The translations under genes were made by a program, and so were the position numbers. A stretch of 29,088 nt of DNA from Bacteroidota bacterium (lineage in GTDB: Bacteria; Bacteroidota; Bacteroidia; Bacteroidales; F082), in assembly GCA_023396415.1 (NCBI GenBank), contig JAEWWJ010000034.1:1-29088 (forward strand), written 5' to 3'. Shown piece after piece: positions 6,684 to 15,573 of this stretch. The notes under the pieces were generated by a model. The model searched no databases and was not told where the DNA came from. It worked only from the letters and a program-made list of their open reading frames with translations. Within the stretch, counting starts at the first letter, position 1; every line of letters begins with the position of its first letter.

Positions 6684-8732
6684 TCATTTCAAAATAACGG
6701 CTCCTATTCTTTGTATTTCACTATCGAGAAGTTCTTTGGCCTTTTCAAAAGTGGCATGTTCGAGAATTTTATCATTGACGCGGAGCACCGGTCCACGGTC
6801 GCAACGCTCGAAACAGAAAGTAGCTTTTACGTCCACCATATCTTCTTGGCCTTCAAACCCTACGATGTCGGAAAGTTTGTTTTCAGTAACATAATTGCTC
6901 ATCTTTTTCAGCAAATCTTGCGCGCCACGCAGATAACAATTGGTTCCCACGCACACATACACTTCAATTTTTGGATGGTCGGTGTTGCGGATGGTAATCA
7001 CTTGGTCGGTGATGCGCTTGCGTCCATGGTATTTGGTGTGCAGCAAGCTGTGTGCTTTATGTCCGCCAATTTCGCCGAGTGACATTTGATACAGTTCCTT
7101 CACATAAGGATTGTCTTGCGATTTGTGCAATTCAAGTTGCTTATCGGCATTGTAAATACCTTGGATACGCTTGGCCTTGAAATCGGGATCGAAGCTCACG
7201 GGCTGTCCTCCACCGGCAATACAGCCACCTGGACAAGCCATAATTTCAATCAAATCATAACCCGAATCGCCGGCGACTACACTTTCGCATACTTTGCGGG
7301 CATTGGAAAGGGTGTGTGCGATACCGAGTTTGAGATGTATGCTTCCAAGCTGCATCTCGATGGTTCGGATGCCGTCCATTCCACGGGTCATTTTCAAGTC
7401 CACATCGTGCAATGTTTCTCCGGTGATTTTTTCGTAAGCAAAGCGTAAAACGGCTTCACTCACCCCACCGGTATTGCCAAAGATAACGCCAGCGCCGGTC
7501 TTGAAACCCATAGGGAGATCGAAAGATTCGGGTTTCAGTTTGGTAAACTGTATTCCGGTTTCGTGGATCATCCTACCTAAACCTTCGGTGGTAAGCACAT
7601 GATCAACCTCGGCCATTCCATTGTGAATAAATTCTTCGCGCTTTGCTTCAAATTTCTTTGCAGTACAAGGCATGATGGAAACAATCACCAAATTTTCGGG
7701 TTTCACATTCAACAATTGAGGTAAAATTTCGCGGGCTACGCTACCAAACATTTGTTGTGGCGATTTGCACGAAGAGAGGTTGGGCAACAACTCCGGATAA
7801 TATTGCTCGGCAAACTTCACCCAGCTCGGGCAGCATGAAGTGAACTGAGGTAGGTTTTCATTGTTTAATTTGCGTTGAATGAACTCCGTAGCCTCTTCAA
7901 GCACGGTGAGGTCGGCGGCAAAAGAAGTGTCATACACCTGATCGAAGCCCATGCGTTTGAGGGCGGCCACAATTTGACCCGTGCTGATGGTTCCGGCTTC
8001 CATACCAAAACCTTCGCCTAAAGCTACACGCACAGCAGGAGCCATCTGAGCAACCACATACTTTTCAGGGTCTTGGATGGCTTTCCACACCTCTTCCGTT
8101 TCGGGTTTTGGCACCAAAGCACCAACCGGACATACAGAAACGCATTGTCCGCAATACACGCATTCCACATCGTTTAAGCTCTTGTTGAAAGCAGCTCCCA
8201 CGATGGTATGCGAACCCCTGTTGATAAAATCAATGGCGCCCACTGATTGCATTTCCTTACAGGCCCGCACGCAGTCGCCGCAAAGGATACACTTGTTCGG
8301 ATCGTGGATGATAGACCATGAATGATTGTCAATAGGAGCAATCTTATCGGTTTTTTTGAACCTCACTTTGGTAACACCCAAACGACGGGTCAAGTCTTGA
8401 AGTTTACAATTGTTCGACCGCGCACAGCTGGGACAGCTGATATCGTGGTTGGCCAACAAGAGTTCAAGGTTTACTTTTCTGATTTGGCGCACCTCGCTAG
8501 TATTGGTCTTGATCACCATACCTGCTTTTGGCGTAATGGAGCAAGTGGCCTGAATGCCCATGCCCTCAATGTCGCAAATGCACAAGCGGCAAGCTCCATA
8601 AGTACTTAGGTGCGAGTGATAGCAAAATGTTGGCAACTCAATGTCAGCCTTTCGAATCATCTCCAACAGGTTTTTTTCTCCTTCAATGGGAATCATCATC
8701 CCATCAATATTTACAATTCCTTGTGTTTCCAT
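6684..8732 (-). CDS. hydA: [FeFe] hydrogenase catalytic subunit, NADH/ferredoxin-linked (HydA)
   Basis: 682 residues. N-terminal [2Fe-2S] domain (Cys 37/48/51/64), His-Cys3 cluster motif (His96, Cys 100/103/109), two [4Fe-4S] motifs (Cys 148/151/154/158 and 191/194/197/201), H-cluster domain with intact motifs TSCCPSW (298-304), MPCTAKKFE (354-362) and EIMACPGGCIAGGG (496-509), and a C-terminal thioredoxin-like [2Fe-2S] domain (Cys 594/599/640/644). This is the large modular subunit of HydABC enzymes, which in characterised relatives bifurcate electrons between NADH, reduced ferredoxin and H2. It sits 95 bp after hydB. The maturases HydE, HydF and HydG needed for the H-cluster are not in the window. 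Cytoplasmic; no signal peptide. Confidence 0.95.
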   Translation of the reverse strand: METQGIVNIDGMMIPIEGEKNLLEMIRKADIELPTFCYHSHLSTYGACRLCICDIEGMGIQATCSITPKAGMVIKTNTSEVRQIRKVNLELLLANHDISCPSCARSNNCKLQDLTRRLGVTKVRFKKTDKIAPIDNHSWSIIHDPNKCILCGDCVRACKEMQSVGAIDFINRGSHTIVGAAFNKSLNDVECVYCGQCVSVCPVGALVPKPETEEVWKAIQDPEKYVVAQMAPAVRVALGEGFGMEAGTISTGQIVAALKRMGFDQVYDTSFAADLTVLEEATEFIQRKLNNENLPQFTSCCPSWVKFAEQYYPELLPNLSSCKSPQQMFGSVAREILPQLLNVKPENLVIVSIMPCTAKKFEAKREEFIHNGMAEVDHVLTTEGLGRMIHETGIQFTKLKPESFDLPMGFKTGAGVIFGNTGGVSEAVLRFAYEKITGETLHDVDLKMTRGMDGIRTIEMQLGSIHLKLGIAHTLSNARKVCESVVAGDSGYDLIEIMACPGGCIAGGGQPVSFDPDFKAKRIQGIYNADKQLELHKSQDNPYVKELYQMSLGEIGGHKAHSLLHTKYHGRKRITDQVITIRNTDHPKIEVYVCVGTNCYLRGAQDLLKKMSNYVTENKLSDIVGFEGQEDMVDVKATFCFERCDRGPVLRVNDKILEHATFEKAKELLDSEIQRIGAVILK

Positions 8733-8827
8733 CTGTTGTATTTTTTTTCGGAGCGTTGTGGACTTAGGCCTGAAAACGCATTCCGTTTTTATCTATTTTA
8801 GTTTCTTTTGTACTCTTCTACCGTTAA

Positions 8828-10747
8828 TTAATTGAAGCCCATTACTGCCCCAAACTTGCACACCTCAAAACAAACTCCGCACCTGGTGCAGATCTCAGGA
8901 TCAATGAAGTGTAATTGTTTTTTTTCGCCGGTGATGGCGCTTACAGGGCATTTTCTGGCGCAGATTGTACAACCGGTGCAAAACTCAGGATCAATAGTGA
9001 TGCTGCGCAATGCGTTGCAGTTGTTGGTTTTACATCTTTTGTCGGTGATGTGCTCCATATACTCTTGCTTAAACTTCACAATGGTTGAGAGCACAGGGCT
9101 AGGGGCTGTTTTACCCAAGCCGCACAAAGAAGCTTTTTTCACTACCAAGCCAATTTCTTCAAGCATCTCAAAGGTTTCCATGGTGGCTTTACCTTCGATA
9201 ATATCATCGAGCAGCGACAGCATTTGTTTGGTGCCTTCGCGACAAGGAACACATTTTCCGCAGCTTTCACTTTGTGTGAAATTCATAAAATAGCGGGCCA
9301 CCTGAACCATACATGACTGCTTGTTCATCACTACCAAACCGCCGGAGCCTACCATAGCGCCATTGGCGATGAGGTTGTCATAATCAAGCGGCAGATCAAG
9401 ATCGTCTTCGGTAAGACAACCACCCGATGGGCCGCCAATTTGTACTACCTTAAAGCCTTCGCCCGTTACTTCGCCTTCGTTGTTGGTAACACCGCCACCA
9501 ATATTGTAAACGATTTCGCGTAGGGTTGTTCCGAATGGCACTTCAATTAAACCTGTGTTGGCCACGTGGCCGGTGAGGGCAAATGTTTTTGTTCCCTTGG
9601 AGTTGGCAGTTCCATATTGATTGAACCATTCCGGTCCGTTGCGGATGATCAGTGGAACAGCAGCCAAAGTTTCAACGTTGTTGATAACAGTGGGCTTACC
9701 GAACAATCCTTTTTGAGCAGGGAATGGTGGCTTGGGCATAGGCATTCCTCTTTTTCCTTCAATAGAAGCAATCAAAGCGGTTTCTTCACCACACACAAAA
9801 GCACCGGCACCTTCCATAATATGGATGTGCATTTTATGATCTGTTCCGAAGGCGTGATCACCCAAAATACCTGCTTCCATAGCATCTTCAATGGCTTTGC
9901 GCATCCTTTGCACGGCAAGTGGATACTCCAAACGCACATACACATATGCCTCGTCGGCACCGATGGCTCTGGCAGCAATCATCATCCCCTCAATCACGCG
10001 GTGCGGATTGCCTTCCATTAAGCTCCGATCCATAAATGCACCTGGGTCGCCTTCGTCGCCGTTGCAGATAACATATTTCTTTTCACTTTCTTCTATACGG
10101 GTGAGGTTCCATTTTCTGCCGGTTGAAAATCCTCCGCCTCCTCTACCTCTTAATCCTGAGGATAGAATGGTGTCGCAAACCTGCTCAGGCGATAGGGTGG
10201 TAAAGGCTTTATGCGCAGCAAAATAGCCATCGTGAGAGATGTATTCGCGAATATTTTCAGGATCAACGTGGCCACATTCACCCAACACAAGACGTGTTTG
10301 CCTTTTGTAGAAAGGGATGTCGAGTTGGCCTTTGTTGTGTTCGCCTGAAACAGGATTCACATAGAGCAGACGGTCAATCACCTCTTCTTTACAAATAGAT
10401 TTGGCAATGATATCTTTGGCATCCTCAGGTTTCACCTTCACATACATGGTTTCATCGGGAAGAATATTCACCAAAGGGCCTTGGGCGCAAAAGCCTTGAC
10501 AGCCGCTGCCGGTCATTAGGATTTTTTTATGATCGTCATGTTGATCCAGTTCCAACTCAACAAAAAGCTCGAGACCTGCTTCTTTGATGGCTTGTTCGAG
10601 GGCCTTGTGAACAACCAATGCACCATTGGCGATGCAACCCGTTCCAGCGCAAACCACAATACGTTTACTTACGTTTGAAGTCGCTTTTTTATATTGATTT
10701 TTGACCTCTTTAAGATCGGTCATTACCATTGTTTCCATGCTCGTCAT
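8828..10747 (-). CDS. hydB: NuoF-like flavoprotein subunit of bifurcating hydrogenase (HydB)
   Basis: 639 residues. N-terminal thioredoxin-like [2Fe-2S] domain (Cys 33/38/83/87), NuoF core with the glycine-rich GRGGGGF at 201-207 and the NGDEGDPGAFMDR stretch at 229-241 for FMN and NAD(H) binding, SLBB region, SCGKCVPCREG [4Fe-4S] site (Cys 496/499/502 and 542), and a C-terminal pair of ferredoxin motifs (Cys 590/593/596/600 and 620/623/626/630). It receives electrons from NADH in the HydABC complex. ATGs at codons 4, 7 and 9 are alternative starts; the first is used here as it lies 7 bp after the hydC stop. The C-terminal 2x[4Fe-4S] extension distinguishes it from complex I NuoF. Confidence 0.94.
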   Translation of the reverse strand: MTSMETMVMTDLKEVKNQYKKATSNVSKRIVVCAGTGCIANGALVVHKALEQAIKEAGLELFVELELDQHDDHKKILMTGSGCQGFCAQGPLVNILPDETMYVKVKPEDAKDIIAKSICKEEVIDRLLYVNPVSGEHNKGQLDIPFYKRQTRLVLGECGHVDPENIREYISHDGYFAAHKAFTTLSPEQVCDTILSSGLRGRGGGGFSTGRKWNLTRIEESEKKYVICNGDEGDPGAFMDRSLMEGNPHRVIEGMMIAARAIGADEAYVYVRLEYPLAVQRMRKAIEDAMEAGILGDHAFGTDHKMHIHIMEGAGAFVCGEETALIASIEGKRGMPMPKPPFPAQKGLFGKPTVINNVETLAAVPLIIRNGPEWFNQYGTANSKGTKTFALTGHVANTGLIEVPFGTTLREIVYNIGGGVTNNEGEVTGEGFKVVQIGGPSGGCLTEDDLDLPLDYDNLIANGAMVGSGGLVVMNKQSCMVQVARYFMNFTQSESCGKCVPCREGTKQMLSLLDDIIEGKATMETFEMLEEIGLVVKKASLCGLGKTAPSPVLSTIVKFKQEYMEHITDKRCKTNNCNALRSITIDPEFCTGCTICARKCPVSAITGEKKQLHFIDPEICTRCGVCFEVCKFGAVMGFN

Positions 10748-10754
10748 TGTTAAG

Positions 10755-11267
10755 TTAAATTGTTTCCTGAGGTGTTAATTCGCTTTTGAGAATCTCGTCT
10801 ATGATTTCGTCGCAACGCTTGGCGCTTACTTCGCCATACACCTTTTCGTTCACTACCATCACGGGAGCAAGCCCGCAAGCTCCGAGACAACTTACAGCCT
10901 CCATGGTGAACATCATGTCATCTGTGGTGTGCTTACTTTCATTGAGCCTGAGTTTTTTATACAAAGCTTCAATAAGTTTTGTGGAACGTTTTACGTGGCA
11001 AGCTGTACCATCGCAAACTTTAATCACATACTTTCCTTTAGCTTCCAATGAGAAATGTGCATAAAAAGTAGCCACGCCATACACCTCAGCCACAGGCATA
11101 TTGAGGGCAGTAGCCACATAAGTGAGCACCTGAGGAGGCAAATAGCGGTATGAATCCTGAATTTGTTGAAGGATAGGAATGAGCCTGGCCTTGTCGTGGT
11201 GGTTTCGCTCGATGATTTCGACAACCTGTTGAAACTGGCGAAAATTTTTATTGGGTTCTGTTTTCAC
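10755..11267 (-). CDS. hydC: NuoE-like [2Fe-2S] subunit of bifurcating hydrogenase (HydC)
   Basis: 170 residues, the usual length of NuoE/HydC proteins. An N-terminal helical bundle is followed by the thioredoxin-like domain binding one [2Fe-2S] cluster through Cys 85/90 (VCDGTAC) and 127/131 (SCLGAC). The only sensible start is a GTG at 11267, 5 bp after the rex stop codon, so translation is probably coupled to rex. No ATG lies in frame before codon 57. It completes the HydABC set with hydB 7 bp downstream. Confidence 0.93.
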   Translation of the reverse strand: MKTEPNKNFRQFQQVVEIIERNHHDKARLIPILQQIQDSYRYLPPQVLTYVATALNMPVAEVYGVATFYAHFSLEAKGKYVIKVCDGTACHVKRSTKLIEALYKKLRLNESKHTTDDMMFTMEAVSCLGACGLAPVMVVNEKVYGEVSAKRCDEIIDEILKSELTPQETI

Positions 11268-11272
11268 AATAA

Positions 11273-11959
11273 TTATTTTTGAAGGGTTATACCTTGTGAT
11301 TCATTTTTATTTTGACCTAACTTATTGATTATCACCGCGAGGTTAGAGTAGATATGCGTATCCTGAACGATGATATGATCGGGCACTTTTAAAGCGGTGG
11401 GTGCAAAATTCCAAATGGCTTTGATGCCCCAAACCACCATCAGGTCGGCAATGGACTGAGCTACGCCCGAAGGAGTGGTGATGATACCGATGCTGATGTG
11501 CAGACGCGAAGCCAGATCGCGGAACTTTTCAAGACCAAAAACAGGAACACCCAATATTTCGGTGCCAATTTTACGTTTGTCAACATCAAAAGCTGCAACA
11601 ATCTTCATTCCCGATTCGCGAAAACCTTGGTATTGAATGAGGGCGCTGCCCAAAAAACCGGCACCTACCAAAAAAGCTTCTTGAGGACGATTGAAACCTA
11701 AAAAATCTTCCAGAGCATGCACCAATTCAGCAACAGAATATCCAACACGCTGCTTGCCACTTATGCCGGTATAGGCCAAGTCTTTTACCACTTGTGTGGG
11801 GTCAACATGCAGTAAACGGGCAATTGCAGGTGCCGAAATATGTTCTTCACCCTGCTCATGCAGCACCTTAATCAGATGTAGATATTGCGGCATCCGGCGT
11901 ACACTCGGCTCAGGAACTGCCTGAACTTTTTTTACCGATGATAGAGTTTCTGCTTCCAT
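11273..11959 (-). CDS. rex: Rex-family redox-sensing repressor heading the hyd operon
   Basis: About 228 residues from the ATG at 11959. The frame extends to a TTG at 11980, but that codon lies inside the predicted -7 promoter element (11978-11985), so the ATG is the better start. An N-terminal winged helix (about 20-85) carries the recognition segment QVVKDLAYTG (56-65). The Rossmann domain begins with GAGFLG (99-104), and a C-terminal swapped helix follows. Rex proteins repress fermentation and hydrogenase genes when NADH is low and leave DNA when NADH is high. Position as first gene suggests autoregulation together with hydCBA. Compared with the second Rex at 16746-17378 it has VVKDL in place of VRRDL, so operator preference may differ. 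I found no clear Rex box in its own upstream region. Confidence 0.87.
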   Translation of the reverse strand: MEAETLSSVKKVQAVPEPSVRRMPQYLHLIKVLHEQGEEHISAPAIARLLHVDPTQVVKDLAYTGISGKQRVGYSVAELVHALEDFLGFNRPQEAFLVGAGFLGSALIQYQGFRESGMKIVAAFDVDKRKIGTEILGVPVFGLEKFRDLASRLHISIGIITTPSGVAQSIADLMVVWGIKAIWNFAPTALKVPDHIIVQDTHIYSNLAVIINKLGQNKNESQGITLQK

Positions 11960-11977
11960 GTGATTACTTTTCTCGTG

Positions 11978-11985
11978 CAAAGATA
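11978..11985 (-). promoter_or_regulatory. -7 element of the rex-hyd operon promoter
   Basis: TATCTTTG on the minus strand, a perfect TAnnTTTG match, 19 bp upstream of the rex ATG. The -33 region is poor; the best candidate is TTG at 12003-12001 with only 15 bp spacing. This element decides the rex start codon because the upstream TTG at 11980 falls inside it. Confidence 0.5.
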
Positions 11986-12261
11986 CGCAGGTTTTTTATT
12001 CAATAAATATTTTTTTCTTTTTTAAACCTAAATTATAAACGATCTAAATAAGCCTTTAATGCGTTGAGAAATATTTTTATTTAATTATATATCAATTACT
12101 TATAATATTTTTTATAAAAACATTAGCAAACTAAATACATATTTCATTCTTTATTTAGAATCAGTTTAAAAACGCAAACCCAAATTGACCTTATTCTTGG
12201 CATTTTCACCACTACCCAAATCAGGGTTATAAAGGAGTCCCCATCTTGCCAACGCTAAACG

Positions 12262-12281
12262 CTCTCGTCTCAAGACGAGAC
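12262..12281. repeat. Third copy of the 20-bp palindromic repeat
   Basis: CTCTCGTCTCAAGACGAGAC, identical to 3621-3640, and also preceded by AACG and followed by an AA-rich stretch and CGC. The copies lie on either side of the hydrogenase operon. Confidence 0.75.
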
Positions 12282-12367
12282 AAAGCGCAAACAAGAAGAA
12301 TTACAAAAAAACAGCTCACAGTTTTAAAGAAAAAAGCGGGAAAGCCGTCCTGTTTCAGAGGTACAGT

Positions 12368-12375
12368 TATCTTTG
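12368..12375 (+). promoter_or_regulatory. -7 element for the secreted surface-protein gene
   Basis: TATCTTTG, matching TAnnTTTG, 32 bp upstream of the ATG at 12408. No clear TTG at the -33 position. Confidence 0.45.
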
Positions 12376-12407
12376 CAACAATAAACCGGTTCAATTCGTA
12401 AAAAAAT

Positions 12408-15002
12408 ATGCGGCAATTAAAAGGTATCCTTCTGTTAGTGTTTGGTATTTGCAACCTTGCTGCCCATGCCACCCATCAGCGTGCTGCCGAAATCACCTAC
12501 AAATGGCTTCAAGGCCTCACCTATGAGGTTACAATAACCATGTACACCTATACACCCAGTCCCGCCGACGATGTACGAGTTACTTTGCCTATTATGTGGG
12601 GCGATGACAGTCAAAATGAAATTCCAAGGATTACTTTTCGCGCTCTTCCCGACAATTACACACTGAATGTGTATCGAATGAACCATACATTCCCCGGGCC
12701 GGGAACTTATGTAATTTCGGTGGAAGACCCCAACCGCAACTTTGGTGTGGTCAACATCCCCAACTCAGTCAATGTTCCTATTTATGTTGAAAGCCTGTTG
12801 GTCATCAATCCTTTTCTTGGCGAAAACAATTCGGTACAACTGCTGAATGCCCCTGTGGATCAAGGATGTGTGGGCAAAACCTATTATCACAATCCATCGG
12901 CCTTCGATCCTGACGGCGACAGCCTGAGCTATAAAATTGTGACTTGCCGAGGTGCGAACGGACGTGAAATACCGGGCTATACTCCTCCTATGGCATCCAT
13001 CAGTTTTGGCATTAACGCCGCAAATGGCGATGTGATTTGGGACGTCCCCATGCTTCAAGGTGAATACAATATTGCTTTTATTGTAGAAGAGTGGCGCTCG
13101 GGAATTTTAATAGGACAGGTGATGCGCGACATGCAAATCCTGATTGGAGCTTGCAACAACAATCCACCGGTGATTGAAACCACCTCTTCCACCTGCGTGA
13201 TTGCTAAAGAAACACTCAATTTCGCTGTTTCAGCCACCGATCCCGATAACAATGGCGTAGTTTTAACAGCCTCAGGGTCTGCGTTTGAGCTAACAAACGC
13301 TGCCACCCTCAACCCCGACCCTGCCACAGGAACACCCACCGCCACTGCTACTTTTAACTGGAACCCCGGCTGCAACGAAATCCGCAAATCCTCTTATAAC
13401 GTTCTTTTTAAGGCCAAAGACAACCATCCCGAAGTGAGCCTCACCTCGTTCTTTACAACAGAAATTCGCGTGATAGCACCTCCGGTTACCGATCTTGCGG
13501 CGGTTCCATTAGGAAACGGCATCAACCTTTCGTGGAGTGCCGCCGGCTGCAACAACCTCAGCTCCTACGCCCTGTATCGCCGCAACGGCAACTCGACTTT
13601 TGCCCCCAGCCCCTGCGAAACAGGCGTTCCTATTTCAGCAGGATTCACGCGCATAGCCACCCTACCGGCCAACCTCCTCTCGTATCGTGACGACGATAAT
13701 GGCGCAGGCCTGATTGCAGGCATTGACTATTGCTACCTCATCACCTCCATCTTTGATGATGGGGCCGAAAGCATTGCCAGCAACCAAAGCTGTGCCTCAC
13801 TCAAACGCGATTTACCACTGATGACGCATGTTTCCAACGATAGCACCAATATTGTCGGTGGAAAAGTGCTCGTGGCTTGGTCTCCTCCTATCGAGCTCGA
13901 CCAAAATCAATTTCCAGGCCCATACACCTATGAATTAGTGAGATACACCGGCAACGACCTAATGAATGGCACACTCGTGTTCACCGGAACAGGATTGATG
14001 GACACGCTTTTTGCCGATGCCAGCGTCAATCTCAACACCCAAACGGATGGTTTGTATTATGAAGTAAAGCTGAAAAGCAACAGCGTAGGACTGATCGGCA
14101 GCAGTCGCAAAGCCTCGTCGGTACTGCTCAAAGTACGGCCTTCCAATGAAGCCATCACGCTATCATGGACAGTAAACGTTCCTTGGACGAACAGCAGAGC
14201 AGAGATTTTCCGTCGCGAAGAAAGCGGCTTCGTGAAAATCGGCTCCAGCACAACCAATAGCTTTAGAGACAGCGGCTTGGTCAACAACCAAAGCTACACC
14301 TATTATATCAGAACCTTCGGCAGTTATTCCACCAACGGCATTGTTGATCCGATTGTGAATTACTCACAACTTTTGACTGCCCAAGCCAAAGACATTGACC
14401 CGCCCTGTCCACCTGAAATTACTATTGAAACGGATTGCGAAAAAATTGAAAACCTGATCAAAATCAACACCTTATACGACAGTTGCAGTGCTGATATTGC
14501 GAAATTTCTTTATTATTACTCCCCTTCACCTTCGCAACCATTTCAGCTTTTAGATTCAACTTGGGTGAACACCAAGCAATACCTGCATTACGATTTGTCA
14601 TTTGTAACCGGCTGTTACTTCGTAAAAGCCGTTGATTCAACGGGTAATGTTTCTGAAGCTTCGGCCACCTTTTGCGTGGATTGGGACACTTGTCCGTTGT
14701 ATGAATTGCCCAATGTTTTCACGCCCAACGGCGATGGTTTCAATGATGTTTTTGTTCCGATGAACTACCCCGCCAACAATCCAAAAGCCAATATTGAAAG
14801 GGTTGAAATGACCATCCTCAACCGATGGGGGAACGTGGTTTTTCAAACCGATGATCCGGCCATTGAATGGAATGGCAAAGACCGAAAAACAGGTTTAAAC
14901 TGCCCCGACGGAACCTACTTTTATGTGTGTCTGGTTTATTATCAAGGCTTCGAGGGCGTTGTAGAAAAACGTTTGCAAGGCAGTATCAGCATTTTTCGTT
15001 AA
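12408..15002 (+). CDS. Secreted surface protein with gliding-motility-type (T9SS type B) C-terminal domain
   Basis: 864 residues. A signal peptide occupies about 1-20 (hydrophobic run then AHA). The mature N-terminus begins with an AAEITYKW stretch common in large Bacteroidota surface proteins. The body looks like several Ig-like or fibronectin type III-like beta-sandwich repeats, for example PPVTDLAAVPLGNGINLSW and a second VRPSNEAITLSW module, with scattered Cys pairs. The last about 90 residues are the CHU_C domain: PNVFTPNGDGFNDVF, then ILNRWGNVVF, W-NGKD and CPDGTYFY. This domain directs export by the type IX system and, in type B clients, surface attachment. No enzymatic motif is seen; an adhesin or structural role is likely but unproven. 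It is transcribed away from the hyd operon. Confidence 0.88.
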   Translation: MRQLKGILLLVFGICNLAAHATHQRAAEITYKWLQGLTYEVTITMYTYTPSPADDVRVTLPIMWGDDSQNEIPRITFRALPDNYTLNVYRMNHTFPGPGTYVISVEDPNRNFGVVNIPNSVNVPIYVESLLVINPFLGENNSVQLLNAPVDQGCVGKTYYHNPSAFDPDGDSLSYKIVTCRGANGREIPGYTPPMASISFGINAANGDVIWDVPMLQGEYNIAFIVEEWRSGILIGQVMRDMQILIGACNNNPPVIETTSSTCVIAKETLNFAVSATDPDNNGVVLTASGSAFELTNAATLNPDPATGTPTATATFNWNPGCNEIRKSSYNVLFKAKDNHPEVSLTSFFTTEIRVIAPPVTDLAAVPLGNGINLSWSAAGCNNLSSYALYRRNGNSTFAPSPCETGVPISAGFTRIATLPANLLSYRDDDNGAGLIAGIDYCYLITSIFDDGAESIASNQSCASLKRDLPLMTHVSNDSTNIVGGKVLVAWSPPIELDQNQFPGPYTYELVRYTGNDLMNGTLVFTGTGLMDTLFADASVNLNTQTDGLYYEVKLKSNSVGLIGSSRKASSVLLKVRPSNEAITLSWTVNVPWTNSRAEIFRREESGFVKIGSSTTNSFRDSGLVNNQSYTYYIRTFGSYSTNGIVDPIVNYSQLLTAQAKDIDPPCPPEITIETDCEKIENLIKINTLYDSCSADIAKFLYYYSPSPSQPFQLLDSTWVNTKQYLHYDLSFVTGCYFVKAVDSTGNVSEASATFCVDWDTCPLYELPNVFTPNGDGFNDVFVPMNYPANNPKANIERVEMTILNRWGNVVFQTDDPAIEWNGKDRKTGLNCPDGTYFYVCLVYYQGFEGVVEKRLQGSISIFR

Positions 15003-15143
15003 TCAAAATCGGGTTTAAAAAGCCTTTAAACATCATTGAAAGACCATTGAATGTTGAGAAAACCTCAAGCACTGCTTGCTTTATAAAAGTTAGAAAGCAC
15101 GTCGTCTAACCCAACAAGGGGACTCAGTATTGCTTCATTTGTT

Positions 15144-15151
15144 TAAATTTG
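15144..15151 (+). promoter_or_regulatory. -7 element upstream of hypA
   Basis: TAAATTTG, matching TAnnTTTG, 15 bp before the hypA ATG at 15167. The in-frame TTG at 15149 overlaps this element, which supports the ATG as the start. The -33 region has no good TTG at the right distance. Confidence 0.45.
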
Positions 15152-15166
15152 CAAAAAAGAGCTTTC

Positions 15167-15529
15167 ATGCACGAATTGTCCATCGCTATCAATATCATTG
15201 AAATTGTTCAAGAAGAAGTAGAAAAAGCCCATGCTGTTTCCGTTTCAAAAATTGAACTGGAAATTGGAACCTTGTCCGGCGTGGAACTTGATGCTTTAGA
15301 AATGGCGATGGCCGAAACCATTGGCCAAGCCGGAATGAAAGCGGCAGAAATTATTTACCACAGCATTGAAGCCAAAGCCATTTGCGAAGAATGTTGCAAT
15401 GAATTTGACCCCTTTGATTTTACCAAAGTATGCCCTTATTGTAACAGCCTACATACCAACCTATTAAAAGGTAAAGAATTAAACATCAGGTCTATCGAAG
15501 TGATCACTAACCATGACCTTACGCCATGA
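15167..15529 (+). CDS. hypA: Nickel chaperone HypA
   Basis: 120 residues from ATG 15167, the normal HypA length. It starts MHELS, with His2 the conserved nickel ligand, which fixes the start. The zinc site is CxxC...CxxC at Cys 73/76 and 89/92. HypA delivers Ni2+ to NiFe hydrogenase precursors with HypB; in some bacteria it also serves urease. hypB follows after 44 bp. No NiFe hydrogenase or hypCDEF gene is in this window, so the target enzyme is not visible. Confidence 0.93.
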   Translation: MHELSIAINIIEIVQEEVEKAHAVSVSKIELEIGTLSGVELDALEMAMAETIGQAGMKAAEIIYHSIEAKAICEECCNEFDPFDFTKVCPYCNSLHTNLLKGKELNIRSIEVITNHDLTP

Positions 15530-15573
15530 CCATCACTCTAACTTTAAAATAAATCTATAAAAATACTTGCCTT

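Larger units (their letters stand above)
11960..12407. other. 448-bp divergent intergenic region
   Basis: No gene seen. It is very AT-rich from 11990 to 12180. It contains the minus-strand promoter of the hyd operon at its left end, a palindromic repeat copy at 12262-12281, and a plus-strand -7 element at 12368-12375 for the surface-protein gene. I looked for a TTGTGAA-N4-TTCACAA Rex box here and did not find one. Confidence 0.6.

Noticed and set aside
9270..9290. TTGTGTGAAATTCAT as a Rex box
   Set aside because: It is inside hydB coding sequence, with a poor right half-site and no promoter next to it.
15013..15031. Terminator after the surface-protein gene (GTTTAAA/TTTAAAC)
   Set aside because: The 7-bp stem is almost all A and T and no T-run follows; too weak to call.
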